Assembly (NCBI GenBank): GCA_001662425.1
Contig: BDDC01000006.1
Coordinates: 53,407 to 117,406 of the forward strand
Source: Chlamydomonas sphaeroides
Lineage: Eukaryota; Chlorophyta; Chlorophyceae; Chlamydomonadales; Chlamydomonadaceae
Length of the DNA stretch: 64,000 nucleotides
Reading direction: 5' to 3'
Every line of letters starts with the position of its first letter. The stretch's first letter is position 1. The notes below the pieces were generated by a model, which was given only the letters and a program-made list of their open reading frames with translations, had not been told where the DNA came from and searched no databases. Of the stretch, positions 56,301 through 64,000 are shown one piece after another. The position numbers and the translations under genes were made by a program.

Positions 56301-59300
56301 GGCGTACGGCAGGCCGAGCTGCATGCAGGCGCGCACCAGCAAGCGGCACGCGTGGGTTGCGGCGAGCGGCAGCTGCCAGCAGAGCTGCAGGGAGAGGAGC
56401 AGCGCCGGCAGGCGGGCCGCGACCACGGGTGCTGCGGTGCTGGGCTCAGCCTGCATCGAGGACGAGACCTGGCATGCTGCCTGCTTGGCCGTAGCTGCCT
56501 TGGGTGCCTTGGCGCTGGCCTTGGCACGACCGCCTGCGGTGCACATTGCACAACACGCAAATGTTGCAGTCTAACGCCACAATGCCACCACATCGCCACG
56601 GTGTTGGATGCCCCCACCAAGGCCCGCCCTACCGCACCTCGCTTGCTGGTTTGGTCGGCCTTCCGCCCACCATCGCCGCCGTCCGCGGCGTTGCCGTCTA
56701 CCGCCGCCAGCACGCTGCCGGAACCCTCGTCCGGGCCAGCAGCGGCCGAGCACCGCAAGCCCGCAATCAGCATGCGCTGCGCCGCGCTGGCTCCGCCGAG
56801 GACAGCGCCCGAGCTGGATGCCGCCAGCGCCGCAGCGGCCTCGTGGGCCAGAAGCAGGCCGTGGTCCACAGGCCACATGGCCGCCGCGGCGTTGGCGTCT
56901 GAGGTGGCGTCGAGCCACTCCCGCGCCGCCCTCAACACGCCCAGCGCCTCGCACGCTGCACCGCGCCGCAGCAGCGCCTCGGCGCGGAGGCGCTCCAGCT
57001 GGCAGCGCAGCGAGACCAGGGTACGCGACAGCGCGCCCGAGGCCGGGGAAGCGCTGCCACAGGAGAGCCCAGAGCAGGCAGCCACGTCTACGTCGCGCAA
57101 CGGCCCCGTGCAGACCGCGATGCCATCGGCGCTGTGCCGGTCCGCGTCGTCTAGTGCGTCACGCAGAAGGGCCGTCCGGGATTGAGCGGCTTGCAGGTGC
57201 GCCTGCAGCGCCGCCGCCACTGGGGCGGCCATGTCCATGTCCTCCGCCGCCGTAAACGCCGCCTGCAGCTGCGCCTCCGCGTCGGCCGTCACGCCGCGTC
57301 GGCAGCTGAGCTCCGCTAGATGGCAGCAGCAAAGCGCCCGCACGCCGGCCACGCCGAACGCGGCGGCGGTGCGTTCGGCCTCCTTCCACAGGCACTGCGC
57401 ATCCTCGGCGCAGCCCGCGGCCTCGAAGGCCCGCGCCGCTAGGTGCAGGGAGGCCAGGTGGGATGACACGGTAGCCCAGCCCAGTCCCGCCAAGGTGGAC
57501 AAGGGGCCAGCGCCCGGCGCTGCCACCGCATCGCCTGTGGCTACCGCGGGCCGCTGACTGGCCGTTGGCGCGCTGATCGCTGCGAGCAGGCCATCGTCGG
57601 CCTCCGCATCCTCCGGGTTTGCGTAGTCCTGGGCGTTCGCGGCCACGCCGGACTGCACCGCAGCCGCCGCGAGCTCCGCCGGCGTCAGATCCTCCTGCTC
57701 CTCTTCCTGACCGCCCTGGCCCTGTGAGTCTGCCGAGCCCGAGCTTGATCTGCTGGGCTGCGAGCTGCCGAGCAGCGCGAAGAGGCTGACCGTGATGCGC
57801 AGGGCCTCCTGCGCCGCCACGTAGGCCCTGCTTGTGTCGCCGGCCCGCAGGTGCGCCGCCGCTGCGGCCTGCAAACACTGGCTCCGCAGCAGCAGCGCGG
57901 CCGGGCCGCGGTGCACCACGCCTCCGCGCTCAAGCTCGGCGGCAACCGCGTCAGCGGCGGACGCCAGCGCGGCATGGCCGTACGGCGCCGCTGCACATGC
58001 GTCCCTGCAAGGCGTATGGGTCAGTACCTCAGCGGTGTCTGCTGTTGCCAAGCGGCGATGTAGCAGCTAGCACCAAGCGATGGTGTAAGCGATCTGTTGC
58101 GCACCTCATGGGAGCGGTCAGCTGCAGCAGCTCCACCAAGCGGGCGGGCGGCGGCTGGCCGAGCGCCGCGCCCAGGGCCTCGCCCGGCTGCGCCGCCAGC
58201 GCCCACATCAGGCTGCCGCTGTCGGGCAGCAGCGAGGTGAGCAGGTAGGCGTGCGCCTCCCGTAGCTTGACCTACGGGGCGATGGAAGGCGATGAAGGGG
58301 ATTACGTGGGAGCATGGCTTGGGCGTTGGGTCCGCGTGACCTCTTTCCGCCCTACCTGGTCGCGCACGGCTGCGGCGAGGCGCCACGCGAGCGCGCCGTG
58401 CCGCGCTGCCAGCATCGGCACCGCGCACACGTGCAGCTGCAGGAGCTGCAGGATCTGCAGCGACGCGTGCAGCGCGGCCTGGGGTAGCCGCAGCGCGCCA
58501 AGCGCGGCTGCGGCACCGGCGGCGCCCTCAGGGCCCAGCAGCTGCTGCCACAGCTCCGTAGCACGGGCGACGTGGACCCCGGCCTCCGAGTCGGCCTGCA
58601 CGCAGAGGGCACCGAGTGCGTGACGTCACGCCCCAGGAAGCTCCTGGGCGCAATGCATCACGCATATGCTGCTCGCGGCGCACCTTGAAGCCACCCTCCG
58701 GCAGCTGCTGCTGCGCCAGGCACAACCCAAGCAGCGCATGCGCCAGCGCCGCCGAGTCCAGCAGCCCACTGTGGCCGGTGCAGCGGGGAGGCTCCTGCCC
58801 GGCCTCCGCTGCCGCCAGGAGCGGGTCCAGCAGCTGGCAGGCGGCCTGCAGGCACGAAACCTGCACACCCGGCTCAAGGCCCGGCTGCAGGGCCTTGACG
58901 AGCAGGATGCGGGCGCGCAGGCGGGGGCTGCTGCCGCTGCTGCTCTGGCGCTCCAGGGTCTCTGCACAAGGCCAGACACAGGGCGCTATCATGGCGAGGT
59001 GAGGACGCAGCCGCAGGTTGGAGGCCAACGGTGCGCTGAGGCTTTGGGCGGGGACGCGAGCACGCGGTGCGCACGGGGCTGTGCGCGTCCGTCTTGCCCC
59101 GTGCAACGACGCCTTACCTATGACGGCAGCGGCGTGCCCCTGGCGCAGGCCGTCCTCGCCGCGGCGCTTGGCCTCCTCCGCCGCCACCTCCAGCTCCTGC
59201 ATGGCGTAGACGTCCAGCCACTCCAGCAGCTCCCCAGGCGCTGCACCCTCAGCGACCGCGGTCTTCAGCGCGTGCACCAGGCAAACCGGAGGGCCAAGCC

Positions 59301-62246
59301 GGCCCCCGATCCCCAAGGCGCCACAGGCTGACGCGGCACCGGCATCGGGCACGGCGGCGCCTTGGCTGCTGGCGACGGCCGAGGCCTGCGACTCAGGCTG
59401 CATGCGCTGCATGCGCCCGCCGCGCTTGGCCCCTTTGCACGGCGCGGCAGGGCCGGCGGCGCGCGCAGCGAAGGGCGTGGACGGCTCGGGCGGCGGGCGG
59501 GCTGCCGCGGCCGCCGCCGCTATGGCGGCCGCCGCCGCCGCGAGGCTAGTCCGCACGAAGAGCTTGACCAGCGACGTCACGGCACCCACATTGCCCCCGA
59601 CGACCTGTGAGGGCAGCAGGGCGGGACGCTTTCCTCGGTATGTCGGCAATCGCCACGTGCCTCGCGACACACAGGAACGGAGCTGGTCCATTAGGGCCGT
59701 GCACGTTTGGCCCTCTGCGCTGGATACCGTATGCTGCGCACCGGGTGCAGCTGTGCGATGTAGCCTGCCGCGGCGCGCATGGCGGTAGCGTCGTCTGGCA
59801 GTTGGAGTAGGGCGGCGATGTGCGCCTTGCACTTCTTGACCAGCTGCGGCACATCCAGGCCGGGGGCCGCGTCGCGGCTTGGGCCGGCGCCAGCCGACGC
59901 GAGCTGGCGCGCACGGGCCAGCGCCAGCTCCGCTGCTAACTGCAGCAGCTCCGCAGCCGGCGACACGTGTTGCGCCTGAAGCAAGTCCAGCCCTGCGGCG
60001 CAGGAATATCCAAACGTGTTGGCAGGGCTATTGGCGCGGTTGCGCTCGCAAGGACAGCCCCAATCCCAGCAGGTCCTGGGCTGTCGTTGCACCGCTCACC
60101 CGCGTTGCCCAGCGACGCGGATAGGCTCTGCAGGTGGCCAGCGCCGAGCCCGTCCCTGCCGACGCAGCGGCCCGACAGCTGCAGCACGCCGCGCAGCAGG
60201 CCGGTGGTGCGGGCCACGTCCTCATCCAGGCCGGGCAGCTGGCCGGTACACAGCCGGTGCGAGGCCAACAGCCTCGACGCCAGCACCGCAGCGGAGGCTG
60301 CGCTGGGCAGCACCTGAGCAAGCGCAGCAAGGAAGACAATGCGACGTTGAAGCCCGCCGGCCAATGTTCTGTTCAAGGGATCTGGTCCCAGGGTATCGGC
60401 TTACCATGGCCGCGGTTGTGCCCTTGCGCTCCACCACAGCCGCCGCGTCGTTGACGAGGTGCTCCATGCACAGAGCGAGTGCCGGCAGGTGCCCCCCTGC
60501 GGCACAAGGGGCGAGGGCGCTCAAGCTACACCGGATCTGCTAGCAATCTCAGCAAAGAGCCGGGCCATGGGCACCGCGTGCGGGCGGCAACCAGCGCACC
60601 TGCAGACTGGGGCGCGTTTACGAGGTGGGTCAGGGACCCGGCCGCCGCCAAGCGCAGGGCGTCCAGGCACGCCCAGCGCAGCCACGGGTCCTGGGAGCCG
60701 TGCGCACACAGCTGGGCGTCAGCCAGCTGCCGCGCGGCTTGGGCCAGGGCGCTCAACAGGCAGGGCAGCTCTGCTCGTGACCGTGCCGCTGACGCCATGC
60801 AGCCCGGCAGCTCCAGCGCCACCCGCAGGATGTCAACGAGCGGGCTCGACGCTGTGGGCCTGTGGGAGGAAGATGGTGAGAGGCGCGAGCTGTGGAAGGA
60901 GGTGTGAAGCATGGCAGGGGGCCGGCATACCTGGAGTGCTCGGGAACCTGGCGCCATGCTCGGCGCTGGATAAGGCCCGTCGCAAGCGTATGCAACAGAG
61001 CGCTCAGGGCCGCGGGCAGATTGCCTGCGCACGGAAGGTGAGGGCAGCGGATGCGTGCTGCAGTTGTTGAAACGGGCAGCGAGCCTATAGCTGACGTAGG
61101 CTGGAGAACATGGCCCACCTTCCTCCTCCAGCAGGCGCAACAGCGCCTCGCATACGGGCAGCTGCACAGCCTCGGGCGCCGCCTCGACGTCGCTCATGAG
61201 CATCTGTGGAAAGGCAGGGAGGAGGGACCTGGCGCTTGACCGGCTGCGAAGCACGCGCAGAGGGGTTCGGGGAGGCTTGCCTGCTGCAGGGCTTGGTCCT
61301 GGCGACAGATCACAGCGCACGCCGCCAGGGATTGCAGTTGCTGCGCCACAATCGAGGGGTCCAGCGCGGTGGCCGCGTTGGCTTGCAGCACGGTCTCGAC
61401 AACCTGCAAGAACCCAGCACAGACGGGATGCACACCAGGGTCTAACAGGAGGAACAAGTATAACGCGTCCTGCCTATTGTGCGCAGAGCTTAGGGTGAGT
61501 CGGTAGCTTGACGCCATATGCTCACCTTGCTGAGGCACTTCAGCACCGTCTCCATGCGCGTTGCCGCCGCCTCCGGTATTGCCGCGTCCCTGCGTCATGG
61601 CAGACGGGTGTTGCTCGGCCCGCATACGCGACCCGGCTTCGAGCGCGTACGAGGACGGGTGAACCCACCTCGCCAAGGCGAGCAGCCCGTCCAAGGGACC
61701 TTGCGCTTCAGCCCAGGGCATGCGTGCATCGAGGCTGGACTTCGCAAGCTCGCAGTAGCACACCAGCAGGTTGGCCACGGACGCGATGTGGAGGTCGCTG
61801 GGGCCCGAGGGGCTCCCCGGCCCCGACGCTGCAGAGGCGTGCAGCACCTTGCCCTGCTGCAGGACGTGCTGGTACAAGCCCAGCGTCGCCAACTTGCGGA
61901 TGAAGCCATAGCGCTGGACGTCCAGCTCGTGCCGTGAGACTTTCATGACTGGCCGCAAGCAGTCCAGTGCATCCAGGCCCACGCATGCGCAGTCCGCAAG
62001 CACGCAACACACATCGGGGCCAAGCCGAGCATCTGGAGCTAGCCTGCTGCCTAGAGCCTTGATCAAGCGTGTGATCAGTGGCCCCAGCGAGCGCGCGAGC
62101 GGTCGCAGCGCATCCGCGCTGGCTGTTCCGGGTTCGCCCACCGCCAGCAGCGGTGCAAGCAACGCGTGAAGCCCGTCATAGGATTTGCGCAGTTCATGGA
62201 CGTCGGTGCTAGCTTCTAGTGTGTCAAGCAGCACCGAGCCTTCCAT
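53346..62246 (-). CDS. ESP1: Separase (peptidase family C50)
   Basis: Nineteen exons in consistent phase: 62246-61669, 61589-61526, 61403-61281, 61203-61119, 61024-60931, 60859-60600, 60496-60405, 60313-60100, 59992-59742, 59604-59118, 58961-58684, 58595-58356, 58271-58105, 58004-56638, 56533-55916, 55754-55534, 55411-54149, 54044-53816, 53623-53346 (2302 aa). The C-terminal protease domain is clear: YYLLNPSGDLVDTE, YLYFGHGSGEQHLPLPAL (catalytic His about 2161), VLLMGCSSGRL (catalytic Cys about 2187), then CPALVANLWDVTDRDIDRY. The long N-terminal half is helical and Ala/Leu-rich, as expected for the separase superhelix. Separase cleaves the cohesin kleisin at anaphase onset and is held by securin. 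A Gly/Ser tail of about 60 residues follows the protease domain. The intron after 61281 has a GC donor. The first ATG is 62246; the frame is open a little further upstream without another ATG. Confidence 0.95.
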
Positions 62247-62516
62247 GGCTGTCGCCAGGGCAAACAAAAGCCTAACCGATCACAGGTTGCATCTTCAGGT
62301 CATCGTATATGAATTTTTGGCAGGTTTACGTGAAAGCGAAAGTTTGGGTATGTTTTGGTATGCTTTGGTTCCAGCGGGATGGAAGCCTAGACGCGCGGAG
62401 CCTGCTTCGAGCAACAGCACTGCTTGCAACGCTTACAAACATAGCGTATATCACACGCATTTGCTGGTCAACGCCCTTGCCTTGCGTCGCGACGGGCCGC
62501 GGCCCAATTCAGCATC
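62247..62516. promoter_or_regulatory. Compact divergent promoter, separase / ODA7
   Basis: Only 270 bp lie between the separase ATG (-) and the ODA7 ATG (+). The segment is AT-richer than its flanks, with TATATGA near 62307 and GTATATC near 62445. Regulatory function is inferred from the geometry. Confidence 0.55.
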
Positions 62517-63671
62517 ATGTCGGTGATGACCAAGGAAGCGCTGCTAGAGATATGCAAACACAACGAATTGTACCGCACGCCAGCGCTCAACGATAAGTTG
62601 TATTGCAACTACAAGGGCTTCTCGTCGATCGCTGCGCTGGAGCCTTATGTGAACTTGAAAGCTCTGTTCCTGGAGGGCAACGTGCTGGAGAGCTTAGACG
62701 GCCTGCCGCCACTCAAGGAGCTCAAATGCCTGTGGGTGCCGTGTGTGGCATGTGGGCTTTCCACGGCATGCCATGCCCAGCGTGTGCAAGCAGCGGGTTG
62801 GCCCACCGAGCCGGGCGGCTAAGGGCTTACAGTAGTGCTCAATGAATGTCGGGGGCTTCCTTTGTGTTGCGTGCGCTGCTCCAGGCGGGGCCGGGGGGAG
62901 ACGTCAGGTGCATACACACGCCCACGCCCACGCCCAGCGCCGCCCAAGCTCGATGGCGCGACTGCCGCGGCGTAGTCCACGCGGCCGTGCGTATGTGTCT
63001 TTCACGCACCATCTTTCCTTGACGGCCTCTCTGCGGCACATCTACCTGGTGCCCGTCCTCAGCGCTAGTCCCTGCCCCTCAACCCCCACTCCAACCCCAG
63101 GTACTTGCAGCAAAACTGCATCTGGAAGATCAGCAACCTGGAGGTCGTGGAGAACCTCGACACTCTCAACCTCAGCCACAACCAGATTTCCAAACTGGAG
63201 GGGCTGTCGTGCTGCAAGTCCCTGCGCACGCTCATCGCCACGCACAACCGGCTCACCACGCTTGACTCTGTCGCGCACCTGGCCGAGTGCAGCTCGCTGC
63301 AGACGCTAGACCTGCAGAACAACGAGATTTCAGACCCCGGCATCCTGGACGTGCTCAAGCAGATCCCGGACCTGCGCTGCCTGTACCTTAAGGGCAACCC
63401 CGTGGTGTCCAACCTCAAGAACTACCGCAAGGTCAGCGGCAGCGGCAGAGACCGACCCCACCCGCCCACACCAACAGCTTTGCACACGTCACCCACCTGG
63501 CAGTCCTAAACCGTCATGGCTGCCACTTGCTGACGCGTGCCCGCTGCGCGCCTCTCTGCCACTCGCCTCGCCCACGCTCATCACCCAGGTGCTCATCACC
63601 TCCATCCCCTCGCTCACCTACTTGGACGACCGGCCCGTCACTGACAACGAGCGCAAGATCGCCCAGGCCTG
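62517..63671 (+). CDS. ODA7: Axonemal dynein assembly factor, LRR protein (LRRC50/DNAAF1), 5' part
   Basis: Three exons seen: 62517-62731, 63101-63431, 63589-63671, in consistent phase, with a GTGAGA donor after the last. The remainder is outside the window. The start MSVMTKEALLEICKHNELY and TPALNDKLYCNYKGF match the conserved N-terminus of ODA7/LRRC50. SDS22-like leucine-rich repeats follow (LKALFLEGNVLESLDGL, LDTLNLSHNQISKLEGL, LQTLDLQNNEISD, LRCLYLKGNPVV) and the LRR cap SLTYLDDRPVTDNER. The family works in the cytoplasm in preassembly of outer dynein arms before transport into cilia. It is divergent from separase. The intron starting at 63672 contains a pentanucleotide array reaching the window edge. 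Confidence 0.93.
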
Positions 63672-63933
63672 GTGAGATGCAACTTGCAGGCGCACAGCAC
63701 GCTCTCGGGTCGGCTCAATGGTATGGCCACCTATTCACTGGACGCTCCGCGGGGACGATGGAGGACGCGCGGCGGTGACAGCTGTGGCACACCCGGGTTG
63801 GGTGTACAGCCGGAGCCCAAGGCACGCTGCTAGGCGCTGTCCAGCCCCAGGGCTTCTTATTCCACAAAAACCCTCATGGCGCCCGGCGAACCGCAACCGG
63901 GGCTCTGTGCGCTGTGGCGTGGGCTGCAGGTCG

Positions 63934-64000
63934 CGCTGGGCTGGGCTGGGCTGGGCTGGGCTGGGCTGGGCTGGGCTGGGCTGGGCTGGGCTGGGCTGGG
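63934..64000. repeat. (GGGCT)n pentanucleotide array at window end
   Basis: At least 13 perfect GGGCT units run off the right edge, within an ODA7 intron. The full length is unknown. Confidence 0.97.

Noticed and set aside
62247..62267. Separase start at 62267
   Set aside because: The codon there is TTG. The first ATG in frame is 62246.
1..64000. tRNA genes, rRNA, CRISPR arrays, bacterial operons
   Set aside because: No tRNA B-box with matching A-box, no rRNA-like stretch and no spaced repeat array were seen. The sequence is intron-rich nuclear algal DNA.

Overview
The window is nuclear DNA of a green alga, most likely a volvocine or Chlamydomonas-type chlorophyte. The evidence is very high GC, many short introns with GTGCGT/GTGAGT-type donors and GCAG acceptors, long Ala/Gly/Pro/Gln low-complexity coding stretches, TGTAA motifs downstream of some stops, and algal or ciliary orthologues (DRC9, ODA7/DNAAF1, a receptor-type nucleotide cyclase, a plastid-type phenylalanine hydroxylase). 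There are two assembly gaps: 1850-2231, inside an intron, and 20601-20610, inside a coding exon. I built the gene models by hand from homology blocks, splice signals and agreement of intron phase. Exon edges are therefore good predictions, not transcript evidence.

Layout from left to right: (1) 3' part of a MoCF/molybdopterin-binding-domain gene related to FAD synthase (+, 120-3147). (2) Small Tyr/Pro-rich signal-anchor protein (-, 5071-4112). (3) Unrecognised 601-aa protein (-, 7484-5569). (4) Very large low-complexity protein ending in S1-like folds (+, 7940-14632). (5) 26-exon receptor-type class III nucleotide cyclase with a bacterial-type solute-binding ectodomain (+, 16637-31240). (6) RRM protein with Gly-Met-rich tails (-, 39814-35543). 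(7) Plastid-targeted TPR protein (+, 40289-44102). (8) DRC9/IQCG, a ciliary nexin-dynein regulatory complex subunit (+, 44622-48493). (9) Phenylalanine 4-hydroxylase with a transit peptide (-, 52968-50302). (10) Separase (-, 62246-53346). (11) 5' part of ODA7/DNAAF1, a dynein-arm assembly factor (+, 62517 onward, running off the window).

The genes form no operon-like pathway. Organisation worth noting: a compact divergent promoter between separase and ODA7 (270 bp between start codons), other head-to-head pairs at 7485-7939 and 39815-40288, two axonemal genes (DRC9, ODA7) in one 20-kb stretch, and a gene-poor 4.3-kb block at 31241-35542. The most unusual object is the cyclase. Its extracellular solute-binding domain, single membrane helix and tandem cyclase homology domains are interrupted by disordered inserts of hundreds of residues, and several canonical catalytic residues are missing.
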